DNA of 64,000 nucleotides from an uncultured Parabacteroides sp. Its GTDB lineage: Bacteria > Bacteroidota > Bacteroidia > Bacteroidales > Tannerellaceae. Positions 16,595-23,491 of the stretch are shown one piece after another. The notes below the pieces were generated by a model, which had not been told where the DNA came from, made no database searches, and saw nothing but the letters and a program-made list of their open reading frames with translations. A program made the translations under genes and the position numbers. The first letter of the stretch is position 1; the number at the start of each line of letters is the position of its first letter. The DNA lies in contig CALUZV010000006.1 of the NCBI GenBank assembly GCA_944325345.1, positions 1 through 64,000 of the forward strand, written 5' to 3'.

Positions 16595-16832
16595 CTTTCA
16601 AATGGACAATTAACAATGGACAATTGACAATGATTAGAGGCAACTTGAAAATTGTCAATTGTCAATTCTCAATTGTAAATTGAATAACAAGCTGCGTGGA
16701 GCCTTCGGGCTCCAAGTACGCCGCGAGGCGGAACAAGCACGTTTGTTGTTAATATATAAAAGTGTAATTGAAAAATAAAGTTCTATCCGACGGACTAATC
16801 CCGTGAGGGATGAAAGGCGGAAAACAAAATGG
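16595..16832 (+). other. 3' untranslated element shared with the second DUF6383-type gene
   Basis: After the stop codon come inverted ATTGACAATT-type repeats (about 16600-16680), small hairpins such as GGAGCC/GGCTCC, and a 26-base segment at 16762-16787 beginning GTGTAATTGAAAAATAAAG. That segment is identical to the minus strand at 23347-23322 behind the paralogous gene. ATCCC/GGGAT can pair near 16798. Order and spacing match the paralogue's 3' flank, so this is a conserved mRNA tail rather than random intergenic sequence. Confidence 0.65.
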
Positions 16833-16870
16833 AAGCCCTGCTTTACAGGAATGTGAGGCAGGGCTTTTTT
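16833..16870 (+). terminator. Intrinsic terminator of the DUF6383-type gene
   Basis: AAGCCCTGC (16833-16841) pairs with GCAGGGCTT (16858-16866), followed by Ts. The stem is nine base pairs with a 16-base loop. Confidence 0.85.
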
Positions 16871-16972
16871 AAATTGACAATGGACAATTGAGAATTGACA
16901 ACCCCATCCCCCTTCGGGGACTTCCCCTGTCAGGGGAAGAGCGCAGATAGTATTCCAACCCGAATGCAATGA

Positions 16973-17005
16973 GGGTTATCAATAGCCGTAGGTTTTAACC
17001 TGCGG
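16973..17005. repeat. REP-like hairpin element (ATCAATAGCCGT type), copy 1
   Basis: GGTTATCAATAGCC is followed by CCGTAGGTTTTAACCTGCGG, a strong dyad with AGGTT/AACCT arms. A second copy at 43105-43140 has the same frame but different, still complementary arms. The preceding bases 16911-16939 also hold small GC-rich hairpins (CTTCCCCT/AGGGGAAG). Confidence 0.6.
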
Positions 17006-17025
17006 CGCTTCGCTGACGGAGAAAA

Positions 17026-17216
17026 TATTTACCCACCAACTACTTTTGGGTAAATATTTTGGCGGGATTTACCCACCAGCTACTTGTGGGTAAATATTAT
17101 GGCAGAATTTACCCATCAACTACTTTTGAGTAAATATTTCGGCGGGATTTACCCACCAACTACTTCTGGGTAAATATTCATCCGGTTTTAACCCAAAAGT
17201 AGTTGGTGGGTAAAAA
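17026..17216. repeat. 40-base tandem array, four direct units plus one inverted unit
   Basis: Four units of exactly 40 bases share TTTACCCACCAACTACTT and then GGGTAAATATT; each has TTTACCC/GGGTAAA arms. A fifth copy at about 17188-17215 is inverted, so it pairs with the fourth unit as a long hairpin just outside the stop codon of the leftward GH10-like gene. The inverted end unit distinguishes this array from the others. Confidence 0.9.
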
Positions 17217-17221
17217 AATCA

Positions 17222-18748
17222 TCATAGTTTCACCTTCTTCGTCCTCCCCTCGCTCTCATTATGAAAGCGGTCCACCGCTGTAACGACATAGCGGAACGGC
17301 GTTTGTCCGTCTTCGTAGGGCAGGAGGTAGTGGCACTCGCGGGTGGTGGCGACGATGTGGCGCGGGTCGTCGAGGTCGATTTCTTCGTTGTTGGCAAAGC
17401 GGTAGATGACGAAGTAGGAGGCCAGTTCGGGATTCGTCGGGCTTTGCTCGGCTCGCCAGTGGAGCACATAACCGTCTGGCGTCCATTCGGCACGGAGTTT
17501 CTTGACGCGTTTCGGGGCGCGGTCGTGCTGGTGCGTATAGGCGGGGATGAGCGCGGGATAGCGGTGATAGCGACGGCGGAGGCTATCGGCTATGCCCCCG
17601 TTGTTCCAGAGGATTTCGTTGGCAGGCCAGAAGCAGTTGCCGCCGATGTTGGGCAGCGTCCGCTCGTAGTACATCTTGCGGGTCAGGTCGCCGGCGCGCA
17701 TGGTCCGGGCGACGTCCTGTCCGATGTAGAGGTGCGCTTTTCCGGCGTGGCGGTTCCACCATTTAATCAGGGTGATATAGTCCGCCGCCGAGTGCCCTAT
17801 TTCCCAATATATCTGAGGCATATTGTAGTCAATCCAACCCTGCTCGACCCAATGCGTGATGTCGGCATAGAGGTCGTCGTAGTTCTGCAAGCCCTTCGTT
17901 TGGCTGCCCGAGCCGTCGGGCGTACTTCGTTTGTTCCGATAGATACCGAAGGGGCTGATGCCGAAGCGCACCCACGGCTTCGTCAGGAGGATAGTCCGGC
18001 GCAGTTCGCTCACGAGCTTGTTCACATTGTCGCGCCGCCAGTCGGCTCGCTGCGAAGCCTTGAAGCCTTTTGCCAAGCCATACTTGCGGAAACTTTTGTC
18101 ATCGGGGAAGTCCACGCCCGCCACGGGATAGGGATAGAAGTAGTCGTCCATGTGAATAGCATCCACATCGTAGCGCGAAACGATGTCCCGCACCACGCGG
18201 CAGATGAACTCGCGGCACGCCGGTATGCCCGGGTCGAAGAGTATCTGCTTGTTGTAGCGGACGAACCATTCGGGATGTTTATGGTAGATGTGCGAATCGG
18301 CAAAAGGCGTATTGCCTGCTGTGCTGGCGCGATAGGGATTGAGCCAGGCGTGGAACTCCATGTTGCGGCGGTGGCACTCGGTGATGAGGAAGGCCATCAG
18401 GTCGAAGTTCCCTTCGGGGGCGAGTCCCTGCTTGCCGGTGTAGAAGCGGCTCCAAGGTTCCAGTTTCGAGGGATAGAAGGCATCGGCTTCGGGGCGCACC
18501 TGGAAGATGATGGCGTTGATGCCGCACCGCTGGAGGTAGTCCAGTTTGCGGACGAAGCTCCGTTTCATCTCCGGGACGGACATCTTGGCGTATTCGCCTT
18601 GGAAGGCAGTCTGTATCCATGCGCCCCGGAACTCGCGCTTGGCGCTCTTGTAGGTAGAGGCGGTTTGCTCGCCGGTCTGTGTCGTCGAGCAGGCTGTGAT
18701 AAGCAATAAAGAGATAGCCCCTAAGAGGACTGAAAGGTATTTATGCAT
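17222..18748 (-). CDS. GH10-like (DUF187/GHL10) lipoprotein, predicted glycoside hydrolase
   Basis: The 508-residue lipoprotein has a signal peptide with lipobox ITAC, cysteine at about residue 20. The body matches the glycosyl-hydrolase-like 10 family: EFRGAWIQTAFQGEY, YLQRCGINAIIFQVRPEADA, FHAWLNPYR, VDAIHMDDYFYP and MPQIYWEIGHSAADY are barrel-strand motifs. A fibronectin type III-like domain follows at about residues 415-508. GHL10 proteins are thought to act on peptidoglycan or polysaccharide, but the substrate is not fixed by sequence. It overlaps the upstream flippase gene by eight bases, the end of a leftward cluster. Confidence 0.85.
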   Translation of the reverse strand: MHKYLSVLLGAISLLLITACSTTQTGEQTASTYKSAKREFRGAWIQTAFQGEYAKMSVPEMKRSFVRKLDYLQRCGINAIIFQVRPEADAFYPSKLEPWSRFYTGKQGLAPEGNFDLMAFLITECHRRNMEFHAWLNPYRASTAGNTPFADSHIYHKHPEWFVRYNKQILFDPGIPACREFICRVVRDIVSRYDVDAIHMDDYFYPYPVAGVDFPDDKSFRKYGLAKGFKASQRADWRRDNVNKLVSELRRTILLTKPWVRFGISPFGIYRNKRSTPDGSGSQTKGLQNYDDLYADITHWVEQGWIDYNMPQIYWEIGHSAADYITLIKWWNRHAGKAHLYIGQDVARTMRAGDLTRKMYYERTLPNIGGNCFWPANEILWNNGGIADSLRRRYHRYPALIPAYTHQHDRAPKRVKKLRAEWTPDGYVLHWRAEQSPTNPELASYFVIYRFANNEEIDLDDPRHIVATTRECHYLLPYEDGQTPFRYVVTAVDRFHNESEGRTKKVKL

Positions 18749-20210
18749 GTCTTTTTGTCTTAAATTCTAATTTCCACACCACAATAATATAGATAAGGAG
18801 GAAGAGGCTGCGGTAGCCCAGCTTCACCCATTCCGATTCAAACTGGGGGAACATCGCTGCCCCATAGAGCACCATCGCCAGTCCGCTATACAGCGCGGCC
18901 GACTTCAGGTCGTATGCAATCGGGAACTTCTTCTGCCCGATGAAGTAGGAGAGCAACATCATCAGCAGGTTGCAGGCAAAGGAAGCCCAGGCGCAGGCCA
19001 TATAGCCGTAGGTCGGTCCCGCCAGCAGGATTATCGCCACGGTCGCCACACAGCCGGCGGCGGAGAAGTAGGCTCCCCACTCCGTCTCGTCTATCAGCTT
19101 ATACCACAGGGAGAGGTTGAAGTATATCCCGAAGAACAACTCGCCCAGCATCACGATAGGCACGACGCGCAGTCCGGCATAGTAGTGCTCGCCGACGAAG
19201 TATTTCAGTATATCCAGATAGAACATCACGCCCAGGAAGATGAAGAGGGCGAAGATGATAAAGTACTTCATCGCCTCGCGATACGCCTTCTTGTTGTCGT
19301 CGCTCTTGTTGCGGGTAAAGATAAAAGGCTCGTAGGCATAGCGGAAGGCTTGGATGAACATCACCATCACCACCGCTATTTTGAAGCACGCCCCGTAGAT
19401 ACCCAGCTGCTCGTTGGCATACGCCTTGTCTTCAAACAAGAAGGGGAAGAGTATCTTATCTGCCGTCTGGTTGAAGATGCCCGCTATACCCAGGAGGAGG
19501 ATGGGGAACGAATAGCGGAGTATCGTCTTCAGCAGCGCGAAGTCCGGTCGTTTCCCGAAGGCAGGCCGCATGTAGGGCAGGAGCAGCAGGAAGGTCGCCG
19601 CCGTCGTAACGACATTGGCCGCAAAGACATAGCCTACGCCGTAGTCAGGTATATAGAACCAATCTATCCACCCCGGATGACTCGCGTAGATGCGAGGACA
19701 AACAACCAGCAGGAAGATGTTCAAAGCGATGTTGAGAAATATGTTGAAAAGTCGGATGCCCGCGAAGTTCCACGCCAACCCCTTGTATCGCAGGTAGGCA
19801 AACGGGATGCAGCAGAACGCATCCACCGCCACGATGCCCGCCATCATCGCCACATATTCCGGATGCTCCGTATAACCGATGCCTTGGCATATCGGCTGAA
19901 GCAGCAGCATCACCAAGACAAAAAAGAGGGCAGAGGTAACGGCGAGCGACGCCAGCACGGTGCTATACACCCGCATCGGCTCCTGTTCTTCCTTCTTGTT
20001 GATGAAGCGGAAGAAGCCCGTCTCCATCCCGTAGGTCAGGATGACCAGCAGGAGTGCCGTCCATCCGTAGAGGTTCGTAACGATACCGAAGTCGCCCGTA
20101 TCGGTGAAGACGCGGGTGTACATCGGCACCAGCATCCAATTAAGGAAGCGGCCTACGATGCTGCTCAGCCCATAGACCGCCGTTTCTTTGGCAAGTTGTT
20201 TCAGACCCAT
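18741..20210 (-). CDS. Polysaccharide flippase of the MOP/MATE superfamily
   Basis: A 489-residue integral membrane protein with about 12-14 predicted membrane segments. It starts MGLKQLAKETAVYGLSSIVG and continues FLNWMLVPMYTRVF, the usual N-terminus of Wzx/oligosaccharide flippases. Such proteins move lipid-linked glycans across the inner membrane. No glycosyltransferase cluster is adjacent, so the substrate is unclear. It lies between ruvB and the GH10-like gene, overlapping the latter, which suggests a shared transcript. Confidence 0.85.
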   Translation of the reverse strand: MGLKQLAKETAVYGLSSIVGRFLNWMLVPMYTRVFTDTGDFGIVTNLYGWTALLLVILTYGMETGFFRFINKKEEQEPMRVYSTVLASLAVTSALFFVLVMLLLQPICQGIGYTEHPEYVAMMAGIVAVDAFCCIPFAYLRYKGLAWNFAGIRLFNIFLNIALNIFLLVVCPRIYASHPGWIDWFYIPDYGVGYVFAANVVTTAATFLLLLPYMRPAFGKRPDFALLKTILRYSFPILLLGIAGIFNQTADKILFPFLFEDKAYANEQLGIYGACFKIAVVMVMFIQAFRYAYEPFIFTRNKSDDNKKAYREAMKYFIIFALFIFLGVMFYLDILKYFVGEHYYAGLRVVPIVMLGELFFGIYFNLSLWYKLIDETEWGAYFSAAGCVATVAIILLAGPTYGYMACAWASFACNLLMMLLSYFIGQKKFPIAYDLKSAALYSGLAMVLYGAAMFPQFESEWVKLGYRSLFLLIYIIVVWKLEFKTKRHA

Positions 20211-20212
20211 TT

Positions 20213-20237
20213 GGTAAAGTATGAGTTATGAATTATG
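20213..20237. repeat. Short AATTATGA-type repeat
   Basis: TATGAGTTATGAATTATGAG lies between the flippase start and the ruvB stop. It belongs to the same A/T-rich family as 11086-11151, but only one orientation is present. Confidence 0.5.
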
Positions 20238-20239
20238 AG

Positions 20240-21271
20240 TTAATCGAACAATCCCTTCTCCCAATCGCCCCTCGTCCGCCCCAGATGGGCATAGGCAAGG
20301 TCGGTTACCTCGCGTCCCCGTGGCGTCCGCTTGATGAAGCCCTCTTTGATCAAGAACGGTTCATAGACCTCCTCGAGCGTGCCGGGGTCTTCGCCCAACG
20401 CGGTGGCGATGGTCGTCAGTCCGACGGGACCGCCCTTGAATTTGTCTATCATCGTCGTCAGGAGCTTGTTGTCAATCTGGTCCAGGCCGTAGCGGTCGAT
20501 GTTCAGCGCTTCGAGGGCATAGCAGGCAATCGCCTTGTCGATGCTGCCGCTCCCCTTCACCTGGGCAAAGTCGCGCACGCGGCGGAGCAGGGCGTTGGCG
20601 ATACGAGGCGTGCCGCGACTCCGCGAGGCAATCTCCTCGGCTGCAGCCTTCTCGCAGGGGACATCCAAGATCTTCGCACTGCGGAGGACGATGTTCGCCA
20701 GCGTCTGGTTGTCGTAGTACTCCAAGTGCATGTTGATACCGAAGCGGGCACGGAGGGGACTGGTCAGTAAGCCGCTGCGGGTCGTCGCGCCGATGAGGGT
20801 GAAGGGTGCGAGGTCTATCTGGATAGAACGCGCGCTCGGTCCCTTGTCTATCATAATATCAATGCGGTAGTCCTCCATCGCCGAATAAAGATATTCCTCG
20901 ACGACTGGACTAAGGCGGTGAATCTCGTCGATAAAGAGCACATCGTTCTTCTCGAGCGAGGTCAGGACGCCCGCCAAGTCGCCCGGCTTGTCCAGCACCG
21001 GCCCTGAAGTAACCTTGAAGCCCACGCCCAGCTCGTTGGCAATGATGTTCGAGAGCGTTGTCTTTCCCAAACCAGGAGGCCCATGCAACAGCACATGGTC
21101 CAGCGCTTCCTTGCGCATCCGGGCAGCCATTACGAAGACACGGAGGTTCTCCACCACCTTCGCCTGGCCGCTGAAGTCGCGGAAGGAGAGGGGGCGCAGG
21201 GCGTTTTCATATTCCCGCTCGCTCTCCAGCCGCTCGTTGTCTCTTATGTCAAAAGAATCTTCTATCATCAT
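20240..21271 (-). CDS. ruvB: Holliday junction branch-migration helicase RuvB
   Basis: A 343-residue AAA+ motor that drives branch migration with RuvA. Walker A is [10 protein letters not shown], Walker [11 protein letters not shown], sensor 1 GATTRSG, and the C-terminal winged helix ends with [20 protein letters not shown]. Length and motifs are normal. RuvA and RuvC are not in the window. It is flanked on both sides by short AATTATGA-type repeats. Confidence 0.97.
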   Translation of the reverse strand: MMIEDSFDIRDNERLESEREYENALRPLSFRDFSGQAKVVENLRVFVMAARMRKEALDHVLLHGPPGLGKTTLSNIIANELGVGFKVTSGPVLDKPGDLAGVLTSLEKNDVLFIDEIHRLSPVVEEYLYSAMEDYRIDIMIDKGPSARSIQIDLAPFTLIGATTRSGLLTSPLRARFGINMHLEYYDNQTLANIVLRSAKILDVPCEKAAAEEIASRSRGTPRIANALLRRVRDFAQVKGSGSIDKAIACYALEALNIDRYGLDQIDNKLLTTMIDKFKGGPVGLTTIATALGEDPGTLEEVYEPFLIKEGFIKRTPRGREVTDLAYAHLGRTRGDWEKGLFD

Positions 21272-21273
21272 TA

Positions 21274-21299
21274 CGTTATGAATTATGAATTATGAGTAA
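21274..21299. repeat. Short AATTATGA-type repeat
   Basis: TTATGAATTATGAATTATGA lies between the ruvB start and the lipoprotein stop, the same family as 20213-20237. Confidence 0.5.
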
Positions 21300-21302
21300 T
21301 TC

Positions 21303-21968
21303 TTACTCCATAATTCTCAAAGTAAACTTTCTTGTCTCCATATCAAACCCTTTCTCTTCCTTCAGTCCGATGCTGACGGTTATCTTCTTCCCCGCCGGAG
21401 CCTTCTCGCTGACCACCACGGGGACGGAGTAAATGATACTGCCCCGCGCCGGGATATCACCGATGGGACCGACATCTTGCAGCTCAACCCATTTGCCCCC
21501 GCGTTCTATCTTCACCGTAGGCTGCACGCCAAGGGCAGCATAGTTGCCGTTGTTGGCGATGAGGAAGGATATCCAGTCCTCTTCGCCGACGTGCAAGGGA
21601 ATATCCAGTTCGCTATCGTCCTGACCGGCGAAGCACGCTTCGATGTTGAGGAGGGGGATGCTCATGGTGCCGGGCGCGATGTCATACTCCCGAGCTGTCT
21701 CGGTTTTCGCTACTTTCTCGCGCTCCGCCTTGTTGTAGGCAATGGTCGAACCAGCCACACCCCCGGCCATATAGCCCACGGCACCGCCGATGGCTTCGCC
21801 CTGATCGTCGCCAATCGCTCGTCCCACGCCCTGGCCGAAGAGCCAGCCGAAGAATGAGCCTATCTGCGCTCCGATGCCTGCCCGCTCATAGCTGGTCAGC
21901 TGGCGCGAGGAGCGGCAACCGCCCGCCACGAGGAGCAGTGCCAAGAGGTATATCGTGTATCGTTTCAT
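21303..21968 (-). CDS. Glycine-zipper lipoprotein of unknown function
   Basis: The 221-residue product has a lipoprotein leader with lipobox AGGC, cysteine at residue 18. Residues about 32-75 are a glycine-zipper segment (GQGVGRAIGDDQGEAIGG, then VGYMAGGVAGSTIAY) that could insert into a membrane, as in Omp/YMGG-like proteins. The C-terminal half is beta-rich and resembles an immunoglobulin-like fold (ISFLIANNGNYAALGV, GSIIYSVPVVVSEKAP). It lies between the LOG gene and ruvB on the same strand. I do not know its role; envelope stability is a guess from the zipper. Confidence 0.75.
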   Translation of the reverse strand: MKRYTIYLLALLLVAGGCRSSRQLTSYERAGIGAQIGSFFGWLFGQGVGRAIGDDQGEAIGGAVGYMAGGVAGSTIAYNKAEREKVAKTETAREYDIAPGTMSIPLLNIEACFAGQDDSELDIPLHVGEEDWISFLIANNGNYAALGVQPTVKIERGGKWVELQDVGPIGDIPARGSIIYSVPVVVSEKAPAGKKITVSIGLKEEKGFDMETRKFTLRIME

Positions 21969-21987
21969 CTTCTTTATACATTATATA

Positions 21988-22099
21988 ATATATACGCTCG
22001 GCGTAGGCGGTAAGCTACGACTGTCGTATATGATAAGCTACGTTGGTCGTATGCGGTAATATACGAAGGCCATATACGGTAATATACGACGGTCGTATG
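21988..22099. repeat. 23-base tandem dyad array
   Basis: Four units of 23 bases start at 22011, 22034, 22057 and 22080 (TAAGCTACG or TAATATACG), with a degenerate unit before them. Each holds a dyad, for example ATACGAC-g-GTCGTAT or TACG/CGTA. Arms vary together between units. It fills the gap between the LOG and lipoprotein genes. Confidence 0.85.
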
Positions 22100-22100
22100 T

Positions 22101-22688
22101 TCAGATGGCCGCCCAGCGCCTCACCCCACGATCCCATTCCGGGAGCGAGAGGATAAGCTCGACCGCCTCGTCCGCCGACTGTGCCACACTCCACATCCGC
22201 GTATGGATAGGACGCATGAAATGCTCGTCCACCGCGCGGCGGAACATCTCGAGCAATGGGTCGAAGTAGCCATCGAGGTTGAGGATGACAATCGGGTGCG
22301 TATATAGTCCCAGTTGCTTCCACGTGATAATCTCGAGCAGCTCCTCCATCGTCCCGCAACCGCCGGGGAGGGCGATGACGGCATCTGAGAGGCGGGCCAT
22401 CGTCTCCTTGCGTTCGTGCATTGTCTCGACCTCAATCAACTCCGTCAGTCCCGTGTGCTGCCATCCCTGCTCGACCATGAAGCGGGGAATCACACCGGTA
22501 ACCGCCCCTCCAGCTGCCAGTGCAGCATCCGAGAGTGCCTGCATCAGCCCAATATTCCCCGCCCCATTGATGACACGGATATTCCTCTTTCCGAGGAGCA
22601 TACCCAAGCGGGTAGCCGCCTCGAAGTAACACGGGGCGACCTGCGTGCTCGAGGCACAGTAAACACAGACATTGCGGATAGGATTCAT
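22101..22688 (-). CDS. LOG-family cytokinin riboside 5'-monophosphate phosphoribohydrolase-like protein
   Basis: A 195-residue Rossmann-fold protein of the LOG family (TIGR00730 type), which releases free base from nucleoside 5'-monophosphates. Key motifs are VCVYCASS near the N-terminus, ERKETMARLSDAVIALPGGC, and PGGCGTMEEL, the nucleotide-binding signature. ATG 22688 is preferred over one nine codons earlier because it gives the standard N-terminus MNPIRNVCVYCASS. A leftward -7 element, TATCTTTG, lies at 22720-22713. In bacteria the physiological role is usually unclear. Confidence 0.88.
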   Translation of the reverse strand: MNPIRNVCVYCASSTQVAPCYFEAATRLGMLLGKRNIRVINGAGNIGLMQALSDAALAAGGAVTGVIPRFMVEQGWQHTGLTELIEVETMHERKETMARLSDAVIALPGGCGTMEELLEIITWKQLGLYTHPIVILNLDGYFDPLLEMFRRAVDEHFMRPIHTRMWSVAQSADEAVELILSLPEWDRGVRRWAAI

Positions 22689-22712
22689 GTTGGATGTGTT
22701 AATGAACGGGGG

Positions 22713-22720
22713 CAAAGATA
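22713..22720 (-). promoter_or_regulatory. -7 promoter element for the LOG gene
   Basis: The minus strand reads TATCTTTG 25 bases before the chosen ATG. A second TATCTTTG on the plus strand at 22734-22741 makes an inverted pair and would fire antisense into the neighbouring XRE gene. Confidence 0.5.
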
Positions 22721-22758
22721 AGAAGAAAAAATGTATCTTTGTGGGAATGCCTTTTCCA

Positions 22759-23049
22759 TTAAACTACCACTTCGATTTTCAACTTGCCGCCAAGCCCGCG
22801 TTCTACGACATCATACAAGGTTTTCAATGTGATATTCTCTCCGTCATTTTCTATTTTGGAGATGAAGGTACGTTTTTTATCTATCCGGCTGGCAAGTTCA
22901 GCTTGTGTCATCTCTTTCTTCTCTCTTGCATTCCGAATCTTAAACCCGATGCGCAGAGCTTCGAGTTCACGTTCTATTCTGTCTCTTTCTGGTGAACCTA
23001 CAGTCCCGTAGTATTCGTCTTTTATTTGGTCTAATGTTTTTGTATTCAT
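22759..23049 (-). CDS. XRE-family helix-turn-helix protein, HigA-like antitoxin
   Basis: A 96-residue protein with an N-terminal helical segment and a Cro/XRE helix-turn-helix (KKEMTQAELASRIDKKRTFI, then SKIENDGENITLKTLYDVV). This matches HigA-type antitoxins that pair with Gp49/HigB toxins. The upstream toxin gene survives only as a C-terminal fragment overlapping this ATG by four bases. The antitoxin itself appears complete. Confidence 0.8.
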   Translation of the reverse strand: MNTKTLDQIKDEYYGTVGSPERDRIERELEALRIGFKIRNAREKKEMTQAELASRIDKKRTFISKIENDGENITLKTLYDVVERGLGGKLKIEVVV

Positions 23050-23252
23050 CTGTATTGCTCCTTTCTTTTTTCTTCATAATATTCATTCATCAATTTTACG
23101 GCTCTGTCTATTTCTGTTGGTGGTGTCTTTTGGGTCTTCTTCTGGAAGCCTGTTAGCAGGATAACGAATTTGTTGCCATCCTTACTTTCATTCTGCAAAT
23201 GTAATGTATAAATGACATAAATGCAACTACTCTCAAATATAAAAAAGGGCAT
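23046..23252 (-). pseudogene. Truncated HigB/Gp49-type toxin remnant
   Basis: The open frame has 68 codons, but only about 50 look like toxin: NKFVILLTGFQKKTQKTPPT and EIDRAVKLMNEYYEEK match the C-terminal half of Gp49/HigB toxins, normally about 110 residues. The first codons (MPFFIFESS) are read from the terminator behind the large leftward gene, so the N-terminal half is missing, not frameshifted. A consensus promoter now sits within the fragment and could still transcribe the antitoxin. Confidence 0.75.
23196..23226 (-). promoter_or_regulatory. Consensus promoter for the XRE antitoxin gene
   Basis: On the minus strand TTG (23226-23224), 20 bases, then TACATTTG (23203-23196). Transcription would start near 23190 inside the toxin remnant, upstream of the antitoxin. 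Confidence 0.65.
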
Positions 23253-23274
23253 CTCGTCGCCGAAATGCCCTTTT
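23241..23274 (-). terminator. Intrinsic terminator of the leftward DUF6383-type gene
   Basis: AAAAGGGCAT and ATGCCCTTTT form a ten-base-pair stem with a 12-base loop; on the minus strand it ends in TTTTTT. It also borders the toxin remnant. Confidence 0.85.
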
Positions 23275-23491
23275 CATCTTTTTAAAGCTTCTTTTCTTTC
23301 CTCGCGGAGGTACTTCAAAGCGATAGAACTTTATTTTTCAATTACACTATTATTATTACTAACTAATTTGTTAGTTATGAAAGATTCACCCTCACGGGCT
23401 ACTATATCTTCAATTGACAGTTGAGAATTGACAATTGACAATTATTGGAGATTCCCCTCAAATTGTCAATTGTCCATTGTTAATTGTCAAT
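23275..23491 (-). other. 3' untranslated element shared with the first DUF6383-type gene
   Basis: Read leftward from the stop codon this holds inverted ATTGACAATT-type repeats (23403-23490), CCCGTGAGGG, the 26-base segment at 23347-23322 identical to 16762-16787, a CCTCCGCGAGG hairpin, then the terminator. Most of these elements also occur behind the paralogous gene. Confidence 0.65.

Noticed and set aside
16655..16969. 104-codon leftward frame behind the first DUF6383-type gene
   Set aside because: It runs through the ATTGACAATT repeats, the shared 3' element and the terminator; no coding signal.
17261..18709. 482-codon rightward frame opposite the GH10-like gene
   Set aside because: It is the antisense shadow of a clear GHL10 protein in a GC-rich region; the leftward frame has a signal peptide and family motifs.
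22734..22741. Rightward promoter antisense to the XRE gene
   Set aside because: TATCTTTG is present, but no -33 element is seen and no product lies downstream. It may only be the mirror half of the LOG promoter's inverted pair.
16595..23491. Composite transposon bounded by the two DUF6383-type genes
   Set aside because: No transposase, no terminal short inverted repeats at gene ends, and the interior contains core genes such as ruvB.
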